From the NCBI GenBank assembly GCA_041674565.1, contig JBAYVQ010000001.1, forward strand, positions 50,674 to 114,673: a DNA stretch of 64,000 nucleotides, read 5' to 3'. Positions 53,283 through 63,621 of the stretch are shown piece by piece (positions within the stretch are counted from its first letter, which is position 1; the number at the start of each line of letters is the position of its first letter). Below the pieces are notes generated by a model that had not been told where the DNA came from, did not search any database, and worked only from the letters and a program-made list of their open reading frames with translations. Source of the stretch: CALMFT01 sp041674565 (GTDB taxonomy: Bacteria; Patescibacteriota; Gracilibacteria; Absconditabacterales; Absconditicoccaceae). Position numbers and translations under genes: made by a program.

Positions 53283-53313
53283 CCTGTTTTAATAAGTGAA
53301 CAGGATTTTTTTT
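53283..53313 (+). terminator. Intrinsic terminator after the thioredoxin gene
   Basis: CCTGTT (53283-53288) pairs with AACAGG (53299-53304), followed by A and eight T. Confidence 0.7.
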
Positions 53314-53387
53314 ATATTTTTGTATAAAATCATAAAAAACCATCTACTGTATTTGGATGTTATGTCTGCGATCACAAATACAAAAAG

Positions 53388-53405
53388 GTGCCTAATGTGA
53401 GGCAC
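53388..53405 (-). terminator. Intrinsic terminator of ruvC
   Basis: On the minus strand, GTGCCT-CACATT-AGGCAC is followed by CTTTTTG. The ruvC stop codon lies in the stem. Confidence 0.65.
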
Positions 53406-53883
53406 AAATGATGTTGCCTATGTATGCCATACCTAGTGCATCAGCACTGTCATTGTATTCGGGCATATGCTGTAATCAGTATATTTGCATGATTTTACCT
53501 TGTACGAGTTTTTTGTCAGCTTTGGCGTTTCAGGTTATATATTTTTTTACTTGTACTGGATCTATCTCTTGTATATGCACTTTCTGAGAGTAAAATAGTG
53601 TAACTAAGGCTCATCTTATGCCATAGACAAACTCCGCGTTGGATTGATTTCTGTCTGTAAAGTACAGCCTTTCTATGGCCACAACGTCGACTTGTTGCGT
53701 TTTGGATAATTCTTGAAAAAAATCGTAGATATTAACCATCTTGGCAAATCGATCCATCCTATTGGTGATACTCGTATCGTCAAAAAGTATACCAGAGTCT
53801 ACAATAGTTTTCTGATTATGTTCAAATTTTACAAGAGCGTATCCCAATTTCCTTACGCCTGGATCTATGCCGAGTACAATCAT
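53392..53883 (-). CDS. ruvC: Crossover junction endodeoxyribonuclease RuvC
   Basis: 163 residues. The acidic catalytic residues are in place: MIVLGIDPGVRKLGYALV (D7), VVAIERLYF (glutamate) and YNDSADALGMAYIGN (two aspartates). RNRNQSNAEF-like segment FTDRNQSNAEFVYGIRG is also typical. It resolves Holliday junctions with RuvAB, whose genes are not in the window. The start ATG 53883 fits the family better than the in-frame ATG 33 bp upstream. It is divergent from the pilin-like gene. Confidence 0.93.
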
Positions 53884-53948
53884 GTTGAAAAGTCTATCTA
53901 TAATGCTAGTATACAAGTAGTTTAATTTGTCTGCAATTCAATCGCTTC

Positions 53949-54545
53949 ATGTGGTCTTTGTTCACAATCAAATCAATACGTTTCAAGAAGGCGTTTACTC
54001 TCCTGGAGGTTCTTGTTTCCTTAGTAATCATCAGTCTTTTGGTAGGCGTTATTTTTGGTATATATACAAATATCCTGAAGCTGTCCGTAAGAATCGAACA
54101 AGAGAAAAACCTCAATAATGAGCTATTGTTTGCTAGTCAGACTATCCAAAATCTTGTGGATAATTACGATCTAGACTTGGGAGCGTATTTCGGCACTGGT
54201 AAATTCGTGCCAGTCGATCAGGGATATGCGGATGTGTTGGTGCTGAGGACTGCAGATAGACAGATAAAGTTGAGTAAAGTGGGGGAGTGCGGACAGTGAT
54301 CTGGTTGCTACTTGGGTCTGGATAATGGTTCTGGGGCAATCAAACAACTAACTAATCCTTACAAGGTCAGCGTGCCAGTTATCAAATTTAGGGTAATTCC
54401 TTATGAATTTGGCGATGTAGATGTAATTTACCAAAAGGGATTTTGGGTATATGGTAAGATGACCAGTGCTAGGTACAACAGTGGTAAATATGAGCTCAAC
54501 GTGGCTCAGGATATACAGCTATTTTTCAATATCAGGAAGTATTAG
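53949..54545 (+). CDS. Type IV pilin-like protein
   Basis: 198 residues. The N-terminus is a class III signal: a basic leader (FTIKSIRFKKA) then FTLLEVLVSLVIISLLVGVI, with Phe+1 and Glu+5 of type IV prepilins; the residue before F is alanine rather than the usual glycine. A helical stem and a beta-rich globular part follow (KFRVIPYEFGDVDVIYQKG). It would be processed by a prepilin peptidase and used in pili or a DNA-uptake pseudopilus. It is followed after ~85 bp by serS. Confidence 0.82.
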
Positions 54546-54630
54546 TCTTATACTTGGATAAGCCTGTCACTTGATATTATATCGACAAAATATATCTATC
54601 AATAGGCTTTATTACCTAATTGTATTGATC

Positions 54631-55914
54631 ATGTTGGATCCAAAGTACGTATATGAGAATATCGATTACCTACGCAAGGTTTGCAAAGACAAGTTTGTAG
54701 AATGCGATCTTGACTCGTTTGTGAGATTGTATGAAACTATCAAAACTAGTCAAAAGGAATTAGATAACCTCAATGCATCTAAGAAACAAGCTGCAGCGAA
54801 TAGGGATAATGAGCTGGGAAAACAGCTCAAAGATCAATGAGCAATGCTTGAAGAGAAGATCAGAACGCTCGAAGAGGAGTTTAAACCTGTAGCGGAATCT
54901 GTGCCAAATCTCTATAGTCCAGATACTCCTTATGGGGCTGATGATAGCGAAAATGTGGTATTGAAAAAATGGGGCGAGCCAAAGATGTTTGATTTCAAGC
55001 CAAAGGAGCATCGGGAGTTGGGTGACACCTTAAATCTACTAGATTTTGAAACAGCTGGCCAGGTAAGCGGTAGTAGATTTGTGTATATCAAAAACGATTT
55101 GGTGTTGTTGCAGTTCGCTATTATCCAGCGAGTTATGAATACCCTGACGAATCAAGAAACTATTGATCAGATTATTAAAAATAACAACTTACAAGTAAGT
55201 AACAAACCATTTACGCCAATCTTGACGCCCTATTTCATGAAAATGGAGGTGATGAATAAGATGGGCAGATTGAATCCTAAGGAAGAAAGATACTGCTATG
55301 AGGGTGATGGTATGGTACTCAACGGTTCCGCAGAACATGTACTTGGCCCTATGCATATGGATAGTATGCTTGATGTAAGTCAATTGCCTATTAGATATCT
55401 GGGCTATAGTACTGCCTTTAGAAGAGAGGCGGGAAGTTATGGTAAGGACACAAGAGGGCTTATCAGACAACATCAATTTGATAAGTTGGAAATGGAGACG
55501 TTCACAACTCCTGAACAAGGTATGGAAGAGCATTTGTTCTTGGTGGCAATACAAGAATACCTTATGCAACAGCTGCACATACCTCATCAAGTGCTTATTT
55601 GTTGTACTGGTGATATGGGTGCTGTGGACTATAGGCATGTGGATGTAGAATGTCGAATGCCTGGGCAAAACAAATATCGTGAAACACATAGCGCTGATTT
55701 TATGGCTGATTATCAAGCAAGGAGATTGGGCACAAGATTTAAGGACCCCAAAGACGCGGGTCGTAAGTGATTTGTATCTATGAATGATGCAACGGCTATA
55801 GCGATAGGTAGGATTTTGGTTGCTATTATGGAGAACTATCAACAAGAAGATGGTAGCATCATAATACCTGAAGTATTGAGACCATATATGGGCAATAGAC
55901 AAAAGATAGGATAA
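54631..55914 (+). CDS. serS: Serine-tRNA ligase
   Basis: 427 residues, normal length. An N-terminal long coiled-coil arm ([20 protein letters not shown], then [20 protein letters not shown]) binds the tRNA-Ser variable arm. Class II motifs: [16 protein letters not shown], motif 2 [25 protein letters not shown] and motif 3 [20 protein letters not shown]. The stop TAA overlaps an ATAATCTGA repeat at 55911-55919. The start ATG at 54631 matches the family start. Confidence 0.95.
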
Positions 55915-55940
55915 TCTGATTATTTCTTAATACTGGAGCA

Positions 55941-56516
55941 ATGAACAAGAATATTGAAAGTAGGAATAAAGAGGAGAATTTGCTGGATACCATGACTACG
56001 TATAGTTCTTTTCTTCTTGGTGTGATCTACAATATCATCAGAGATCGTGAAACAGCAAAAGATATTTTGCAAAATACTTATGTAAAGGCCGTGAAAGCTG
56101 TTCAAAATAATCGTTATTGCGAAGAGGATCGTCCTAAGGCACGACTAGCTAAAATTGCAAAAAATGAGTCTATTAGTTACTTGAGAGAAAGGCGTATCCA
56201 CGCTATCCATGACTACCACCCGGCAGATCAATTATCTGAGTGGCTTACGGATACTAGCTGCCCTCTGGACATCGGCATTGATTATGGTGACATCCAACAT
56301 GCCATTGCTGAGGTAGTAGCAAAACAGTGAGAGACTTCTCAGCATATTTTCAAATTATTTTTTCTTGATGGACAGAAAATGGAAGATATAGCATTGATTC
56401 TCGATAAATCATCTGGCACAATAAGATCTACTATCTATCGTATGAGACACAAGATTATTCCTGATTGATTGAAAGAAGCGGGGTATTGAGAAAAGGATTT
56501 TAAGCCTCGATTGTAA
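55941..56516 (+). CDS. ECF-like RNA polymerase sigma factor
   Basis: 191 residues. The region 2 core (FLLGVIYNIIRDRETAKDILQNTYVKAVK, with D-x-x-Q-x-x-x-KA) is followed by a sigma-4-like helix-turn-helix (HIFKLFFLDGQKMEDIALIL, then SGTIRSTIYRMRHKI). The size and two-domain plan fit extracytoplasmic-function sigma factors. No anti-sigma gene is recognised next to it; the next gene is a hypothetical. It could control surface genes such as the giant protein, but that is a guess. Confidence 0.8.
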
Positions 56517-56534
56517 TATTAGTTACTATTTTGT

Positions 56535-57167
56535 ATGTGGTCCGGTCAGCTGCTTATATCAGATATTGGATCAGATTATATTTTATTTATTAATTCCGCG
56601 CACATGGATATCTTACAACATTCTTGGGAAGATGTGCAGTTTCGCACAAACACCATACTGAATGCATACAGAGCCAACAACAAAGATACATTCCAAAACT
56701 TTCTTGGCTGGACGCAGGAAGATAAGGTGTTTGTTACCCAGTTGTCTCATATACTCGGCTATCACAAGTTTGAGAAGAAGACGAATGCATATATCAATAA
56801 TTTCATGAAGATATTCTTTCTTGCAAATGATCTTGTCACTCAGTATAATAAAGTCGTATTGTCTGATGTAGCCAGACTAAAGTGTTATGATGCGGCTATA
56901 GACCAAGCGCTGCATACTGATTATGAGCATTACTCAGAATACGCTTCTCAGCTAAAAAAGCGGTACAGAAGCTACAGAGGTATGGCGAAACTCTCAGCGT
57001 ACCGCAAAGATTTACGTAATCCTGAGCTGATTGAGAGAACTCAGCTACTTATTAGGACAAGGCTATTATCAGATTTTATAAATGATCCTAGCAACGCCAT
57101 CGACAGGCAACGGGAGTCTCTCAAACAAGACTATAATAGCCAATTAGCATCGACACTTACTCAATAG
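56535..57167 (+). CDS. Hypothetical helical protein
   Basis: 210 residues from ATG 56535; a second ATG at 56604 is also possible. Mostly charged helices (FEKKTNAYINNFMKIFFLAN, LKKRYRSYRGMAKLSAYRKD). It has few glycines and no in-frame TGA. It lies between the sigma factor and cca on the same strand, 18 bp and 5 bp from its neighbours, so it is part of that transcription unit. Its place after the sigma gene would suit an anti-sigma factor, but no such domain or transmembrane helix is seen. Confidence 0.55.
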   Translation: MWSGQLLISDIGSDYILFINSAHMDILQHSWEDVQFRTNTILNAYRANNKDTFQNFLGWTQEDKVFVTQLSHILGYHKFEKKTNAYINNFMKIFFLANDLVTQYNKVVLSDVARLKCYDAAIDQALHTDYEHYSEYASQLKKRYRSYRGMAKLSAYRKDLRNPELIERTQLLIRTRLLSDFINDPSNAIDRQRESLKQDYNSQLASTLTQ

Positions 57168-57172
57168 CTAAT

Positions 57173-58867
57173 ATGAAACTTCACTTTGAACATCTGCAAA
57201 AATTGCGTACTCACGCAGACTACCTTCAAGACCATCTTGGCCTGACTGATTTTTTTGTAGTTTGATGAGTAGTGAGAGATATGTTATTGGGTAAACAACT
57301 CGATATAGTTGATGTGGATCTGACTATGTGCGGAGATCCAAGCAATATATGGACCGAAATAAAACAAACAAAAGATATAAGTACTGAAGATAAGAGTTTC
57401 GATCTATTTCGTACCGAAAAATTTGGCACTATCACAATACTGTCTCGTGATGCATGATATGAAATAAAATATGAGATAACGCCTTTTCGTGAAGAATCTT
57501 GATATAGTGATTTTCGTCACCCAGAGCACATTATTTGGTCTGATAGTCTGCTTGCGGATGCTAGTAGGAGAGATTTTACGATCAATGCTATGTATTACAC
57601 GAACTTGCCACTGGGATGAAAGAAAATAATGAAAGATAGCGAATATGACGAAGCTTTGCTGCTAAAATCCTTAGATACCGACTGATACGCTTTGATAGGA
57701 GGCGTACTGGTGTTGCAGTCGCATGATAGTATTCGTGATATATCGTCCTCTGGCTCTCTTGATACTGCTGCTCTTGATGCATTTTGTCAGACTCATACTA
57801 TAGACCAAAAACGCCTGTGATGAATACTACGAGATCCCTACAAAGGCCTACAGGATATTGTGGATGGTAAGATTAGGGCAGTATGAGACCCTGACAAGAG
57901 ATTCAACGAAGATGCACTCAGGATACTGAGGGCAGTGAGATTTCAGAATATCTTAAATTTTGATAGTATTTTGGATGCTGAGTTTGATTATGAACAGCAA
58001 ACACGGAAAAGCATGAAGAAGTACTACTATCTTGTGAAACAGTTATCAAAAGAGCGTATCCATGAAGAAATCAAAAAAGTATTTTCTGGCCCCAATCCTT
58101 TTGGATATGTAGCGGTGCTGGATGAATTGAACTTGCTGAAGTACATATTTCCTGGCATATTCGCTCTCAAGTTTCTCAATCAGCCTATGAGATATCATCC
58201 GTTTGATGTCTATAGCCATAGTATTTTGGCCCTTTATCATTTGCAGAGTATCAATGTAAATTACTTGGTAAGGCTAGCAATGCTGTATCATGACTGTGGT
58301 AAAGTAGAGCAGTATTACACGCATACACTGGGATTAGATAGAGACGAGAGGTCGTTTATTTATGGCGGTTGGCTCAATCATGTGCATTGTGGTCAGGATA
58401 TCGCCAAAGATGATTTGGAGCGTATTGGGTTTTCTAACAAAGAAATAGCTGAAATACAATGGTACATTGGTTATCACATGAAACCAGGGGAGATATTGTT
58501 TGCCAAGCCAGAGAATTGGATCAAGAAAACAAGAGAGTTGTATGCAGATGGTGGATACGAGCGAGTGCATAATCTTCTGGATATCTGCAAAGGTGATCGT
58601 CGGTGACACTTCAACCCTATTCAAAAGCCTGCTATCAATGAAATTGATAAACTCTATAATATATTGGATAATCTGAAAGAGTCCGAAGGACAGTTTACTA
58701 TGAGTAAGATGCCTATCAACGGCGATGATATCATGAAAGAGTTTGATCTCAAACCTGGTAAAACAGTGTGAGAGTATATGAGACGTGCCTACGAGTGGGT
58801 CCTAGAGGATGTTCAAGAAAGAAATAAATCTGATGCGGTTATTGCCTTTTTACGCCGCTTGTCATAG
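57173..58867 (+). CDS. cca: CCA tRNA nucleotidyltransferase with HD dom
   Basis: 564 residues. The class II nucleotidyltransferase head: FFVVGGVVRDMLLGKQLDIVDVDLT (GGxVRD and DxD; the GG is coded by TGA and TGA-adjacent codons). Then RRDFTINAMYY, and GILRDPYKGLQDIVDGKIRAVGDPDKRFNEDALRILRAVRF. The C-terminal half has an HD-type metal site: RYHPFDVYSHSILALYHL, MLYHDCGKVEQYY and LNHVHCGQDIAKD. It adds CCA to tRNA 3' ends; both tRNA genes in the window lack encoded CCA. It converges with the GH26-like gene, with 4 bp between the stops. Confidence 0.92.
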
Positions 58868-58871
58868 TGAT

Positions 58872-60059
58872 CTACTGTGCTGAAAGATGGTTTTGTGTAG
58901 GCTGTATTTGGCGTGCACGTTTTGCCAGTTTCTTACTGGTGCTCTTATTTGTCTTGCTTGCTACTACTTGTTGCTTGTGTGAGAATACCATCTCTATGGT
59001 AAGAGGATCGTTGTTTTTGATAAGATCTCGTCCTCCAGGATACATCATGCCTTTTTCGGGATCAATAATTTTCCAATCAGCTTCGCCCAGAAGATGATGT
59101 CTCAGCCCATTGGTGTAGTCTACATTAAAGTAGTTCATCCCGATAATTTGAGGCATATCTTTCACCAAATGAGACAAATCCATGAGTCGTTCGCTTTTTG
59201 GTATCGTAGATCGTCAGTACATATCTTGCGACTTAGATCGATCAAACATCTCCCCATACTTTATGGCCGTAGTACCTACTTCATCAATATATAGTGGTTT
59301 TTTCATCTTGAGAACCCTGGACCAGTTGTCTCGAGACGGGTCATGGATGGTTTGTTCCATCGTAAGTCGTCTACGATTGCTGGTTGCTTTTCACCAGTTG
59401 TACGCTGTGAATCAGATTATATCCACATATTCTTTACCAGGGTAGTAGTCCTCTCGTGTCAAACAACCGATACTTGCCTTTTTTTCTGGTGTGCAAGTGA
59501 TATAACTGGCTGTTTGGCTTGGTTTCTTACCTCCCGCGACTGGCATATCATGCCGATTGAACGAGAAGATGAACTGTATTTGTGTCTCATCCAGACCAGC
59601 TTGCCTAGAGAGTTCATGGATATTTTTTCGAGCTTTTTTAAAATTTTCTGGATCTCATGACCGTGAGTATCGTCAGCCGTTCATCTCATGCATGGTACGA
59701 AATAGCACTTTTAGTTTGTATTTTTTTACATCCTTAAAAAAGGCAAGGTACTGTTCGTCAAATCCGCTTCTTGCGACCTGGCTAGCGCTAAGATTTTCGG
59801 GAGATAGAGTGATATGATATATCCTGCCTGTGCCAAGTTTGTTTGCGATATTTCTTACCACCAGACTTCACTGTAGCATGTAATCATCTAGCACAAAAGC
59901 GACAACAGGGAACTTATAGCCTACTTTTTTTTCGTTATCAATGATTTCTTGGACCGTTTTGGACTGTGAAAATATACCAAGACTATAACTGGACGCTATG
60001 CTATTGATGCACAACAACAAAGCGGCAGCACTAAACAACAGTGACTTTACTGATCTCAT
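58872..60059 (-). CDS. Secreted GH26-like glycoside hydrolase
   Basis: 395 residues with a signal peptide (LLFSAAALLLCINSIASSYS). TIM-barrel features of family GH26: VLFRTMHEMNGGGYSWSG (acid/base glutamate in HEMNG), IQFIFSFNRHDMP, YVDIIGFTAYNWG, and KPLYIDEVGTTA with the nucleophile glutamate. GH26 enzymes cleave beta-mannan or related beta-glucans. The C-terminus after ~residue 340 is basic and of low complexity. A secreted polysaccharide hydrolase in a reduced genome suggests feeding on or loosening of host glycans, but the substrate is unproven. Confidence 0.72.
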
Positions 60060-60173
60060 GAGAATATAAGATAATCAGAATTGAATAATAACGACAAATA
60101 AGTATAATAAATAACTATTTGGTAGCTATTTTTAAAACGAAAATTGTATAAAATTCACAAATAACAACTGATA

Positions 60174-61322
60174 ATGATCTCTATTTTTGACCAACAAGCA
60201 TTAGAACAGCGATTGAAAGAGCATAATTTGCCTGCGTTTCGTAAAAAACAAATCTACACAGAGATTTTCACCAATTCCATTATTGATTTTCAAGAAATGA
60301 CGACCTTGTCTCTGGAGCTGAGAAGTCAGTTGAGCGAGTCTTTTTGCATTATTCCTTTTGCCGTAGATAGCGTTCATGAAAATCCAGATAGCACTAAGAT
60401 CGGGTTTCAGTTGGCAAATGGGACTATCTTGGAAACGGTTGTAATGTATCATCATCACGAGAGGGTAGTACGCAGTCAAAAAGAGAAATTTCTCAATAGA
60501 GTTACTATCTGTATCAGTTCTCAGGTATGATGCCCAGTGGGTTGTATTTTTTGTGTGACGGGCAAGTTGTGATTTGGCAAAAACTTAGACTATAGCGAGA
60601 TGATTGCTCAAATTGTATGGGTAAATCATTACCTCAAGGATAAATTGGGGAAAAAGGAAGATGGCACGTGGCGGAAAGTAAGAAATGTAGTATTTATGGG
60701 TATGGGCGAGCCTTTACTCAACTATGACAACGTGAAAGTGGCACTTGAATATATGCTCAAACAAGAATATCTGAGTCTTAGTAAGAGGCATGTTACTATT
60801 TCCACGTCAGGTATTATACCATGAATAGATAAGCTGATCGCGGACGGAATAGACTGTATGTTGGCATTGAGTCTGCATGCTCCCAATCAAGTATTGAGAG
60901 AGAAGCTGATACCAACCATTGCTAAATGATATACGCTTGATAAACTTATGGATGCCATTGATAGGTACGAAGCCGCTACTGGTAATAGGATATTTTATGA
61001 ATACATTATGATCAAAGATATGACTGACTTACCAGAACTGGCTCATGAACTGGTTACCCTATTGAAAGACAGAAATAGTCACGTCAACCTGATACCATAT
61101 AATCCAAACCCCGCAATGCCAGACCTGGAAGAATCCCCCACTGAAACTATCTTAGCTTTTAGAGATGTTTTGGAACGCGCGGGTATTACGGTTACTGCAA
61201 GGATCAATCGCGGAAGAAAGATAAAATGAGCGTGTGGACAGCTCGGTTACGAAAAAGTAAGTAAATGAGAAAAAGTTATTTTTGAGGGGCATAAAGGAAA
61301 TAAGCAGTCTCTAAATAAATAA
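60174..61322 (+). CDS. rlmN: Dual-specificity 23S rRNA/tRNA methyltransferase RlmN
   Basis: 382 residues. The radical SAM motif is QVGCPVGCIFCVTGKLGF (C-x3-C-x2-C). Then NVVFMGMGEPLLNYDNV, HVTISTSGIIPGID, LALSLHAPNQVLREKLIP and LIPYNPNP. The C-terminal GACGQL region carries the second catalytic cysteine, and the N-terminal domain starts IFDQQALEQRLKEHNLP. It methylates A2503 of 23S rRNA and A37 of some tRNAs. It is followed by msrB-msrA, with an ATAATCTGA repeat in the gap. Confidence 0.93.
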
Positions 61323-61372
61323 AATATGAAAAAGTAGGCTAGACTCACAAATTTATCAGATTATCATTTCTT

Positions 61373-62293
61373 ATGACTGATAATGTAGATGAACGAAATA
61401 AGTTAACGCCAGAACAAGAGCGCACGATAGTGCACAAGGATACCGAATATCCTGATACTGGCGAGTTGCTTCATGAAGCTAGAAATGGCACCTTTGCGTG
61501 CCGTCGTTGTGATACTCCCTTATATGCGAGTCACAATAAATTTGATGCACATTGCGGTTGGCCAAGCTTTGATGAGGCTATCCCTGGCAACGTTGAGCGG
61601 GTTGCAGATGAGGATGGTGATCGTACTGAGATCGTTTGCGCTCATTGTGGTGCTCATTTGGGACATGTATTTGTATGAGAGCAAATGACTGAAACGAACA
61701 CGAGGCATTGCGTAAATTCTATCAGTATGAAGTTTATACCTGAGATCTTATGAGAAGTTAGTCGTGAGACTATCTACTTTGGTGGTGGTTGTTTTTGGTG
61801 TATAGAAGCTGTATTGCAAAGATTGAAGGGTGTATTGGATGTAAAATCAGGATATATGTGATGAAAGAGAAAATTCCCCACATACGAACAAGTTTGTACT
61901 GGTGCCAGTGGGCACATAGAGGTCGTTAAGGTTGTTTTTGATGCAGCTGTCTTGCCGCTAGATGTATTGTTATCTGTATTTTTTGCTTCTCATGATCCCA
62001 CGAGCGTGGATAAGCAGTGACATGACGCTGGTGAACAGTATAGATCTGTTATTTTTTATAGTACCAGTGAGCAAGAAAAGATAATACATACCAAATTGGA
62101 ACAACTTGAAGAAGATAGTGTATATACAGCTCCTATAGTAACGCATATCTTGCCTGCTGAGGTATTTTATATTGCTGAAGGTTACCATCAAAACTTTTAT
62201 AATCAGAATCAACAAAAACCTTACTGTCAGATTGTTATCAGTCCTAAAATAAAAAAACTAAGAGATGAATTTGCGGATCGATTGAAATACTAG
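61373..62293 (+). CDS. msrBA: Fused methionine sulfoxide reductase MsrB-MsrA
   Basis: 306 residues. N-terminal Msr[21 protein letters not shown], two zinc CxxC pairs (CRRC and CAHC), [10 protein letters not shown], and the catalytic cysteine in [12 protein letters not shown]-terminal Msr[21 protein letters not shown] (catalytic GCFWC), [27 protein letters not shown] and [17 protein letters not shown]. The fusion repairs both sulfoxide epimers. There is no signal peptide. Its stop TAG overlaps the stop of the opposite-strand FAD oxidoreductase within a shared CTAG. Confidence 0.95.
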
Positions 62294-63600
62294 TAACCTT
62301 TTTGCCAGAACATGCTCCAAGCATTGCTGATTCAGAAGATGATAGATTTGAGTACGCTATTGCTTGGTTTTCGTTGGATTAACCACTTTCTATTGATAGA
62401 GAATATGGGTTCCAGAGCTTTGTCGTGTTTTTTGAAGTATTTTTTTACTGCGAATTCTCAGCACGCTGCTGCTCGTGGTAGACCAGCACAACCCAGGACT
62501 CGTGTGTGATTGCAATAGGTGTTGCATGTGTCGATGATTGGCATAAGATCTTTGGTTACTTGGATCCTTCAAGATCGATAGTCGCTAAATTGTACTCATT
62601 TGAGAGAAGGGAATGTTTTCTTGAAATCATATATTGCTGATTTTATTGCAGCGTCATACTGTATATCTCGTGGCAAAAATGAACTTATAGGATTTCATCA
62701 TCCCAAAATAATTCTATTTCCATCTATAGCCCTGTAATAACTAAAGACCAATTTAGTGTCCCAGCACATACATTCTCCTCCTGGCATCATGGCTTGAATC
62801 TGGTATTTTTCAAGTGGTTCACTTACTGTTATAAAATTCATGACTCCAAATAGTAACTTTGCTTTACTTTTGGAAAGTGAATTTGTTACCTTTCCAGGAC
62901 AAGCGAAACAGTGCTTGAATGCAATAGATCAGCAATTTGCTATTGCATGAGTATTTTTTAGATCTGTAATTTCTGTAAACTCAAATACACGAACACCTTG
63001 TTGTCATAGATAGTGTTTGACCCACTGGCAGTACTGGAAAGCATTTATACCAAAACAGTCATTGTATTTATCTCAAGCGGTATAGCATCATCAAGAATTG
63101 TGATTCCTAAGGTGGTTGGTGTCCAATATCAGTTCCGTGTCGTATCCATATTCTTTTCTAGCTTCATGTTCCTCTATGCACATCTGTATCCCAGATTTTC
63201 ATAAACCTAGAAGCAAACTATCTTGATCTCTTAGATCGCAATCCATATGTTGGGTGTGAATGTTGTGTACCATGCTTGCTTGTCCAGCCGCTCCAAACTC
63301 CCATATTTTTTTGGCGACAGACTCTCCGTATCTTTTCTCGAGCGACCTTAGTCACAACTCGCTGTCTGGAGTAAGGAAGCCACCACTCTTGCCTGACATT
63401 CCTCATCAGCAAATTGCTTTTTCTACTAGTACAATGTCGTTGGCATGAACTCATTGACGTAATAGTTCTAGACAGCAGTGCAATCATGCAACTCCTCCTC
63501 AGACTATCAAATATTCGCAATTCAATGCTCATTCTAACTGCTTACAAAGTGGTATGTTGTTTTGTAACAATGTGTATTCTCGATAGTTATGGTAATTCAT
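62290..63600 (-). CDS. FAD-dependent oxidoreductase (DAO/PuuB-like)
   Basis: 436 residues from ATG 63600. After ~30 residues the FAD dinucleotide motif is YLIVGGGVAGLHCCLELLRQ, ending with DIVLVEK. Then comes GGGMSGKSGGFLTPDSELG, equivalent to the GASGRNGG motif of amino-acid/amine oxidases of the DAO family. The end of the domain has RVLGCAGLPRAAA in the glycine-rich FAD position. Very many glycines are TGA codons. It starts 21 bp after the aldehyde dehydrogenase gene, so the pair may oxidise an amine to an aldehyde and then to an acid, as in putrescine use. This is inference from neighbourhood. Confidence 0.8.
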
Positions 63601-63621
63601 CTACATATGATATATATAAAT

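Larger units (their letters stand above)
790..61364. repeat. Dispersed 9-mer ATAATCTGA, 29 copies
   Basis: Copies of ATAATCTGA on the plus strand start at 790, 3259, 5917, 10575, 11955, 14699, 17752, 19704, 28562, 30095, 31699, 36219, 43202, 55911 and 58668. Copies on the minus strand (TCAGATTAT on plus) start at 3225, 4678, 11411, 14465, 17719, 24103, 25568, 26551, 34096, 50543, 55167, 56571, 59412 and 61356. The next base 3' is T in 17 and A in 8. Copies occur inside genes in different reading frames and in about seven of the short gaps between genes. The giant gene, topA and valS are nearly or fully free of it. The count is by eye and a few copies may be missed. Confidence 0.85.

Noticed and set aside
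55189..55902. 237-codon minus-strand ORF
   Set aside because: Antisense of serS, which is clearly the real gene from its class II motifs.
63218..63532. Arg/Ser-rich minus-strand ORF
   Set aside because: Wrong frame of the FAD oxidoreductase; the correct frame shows the GGGVAG dinucleotide motif.
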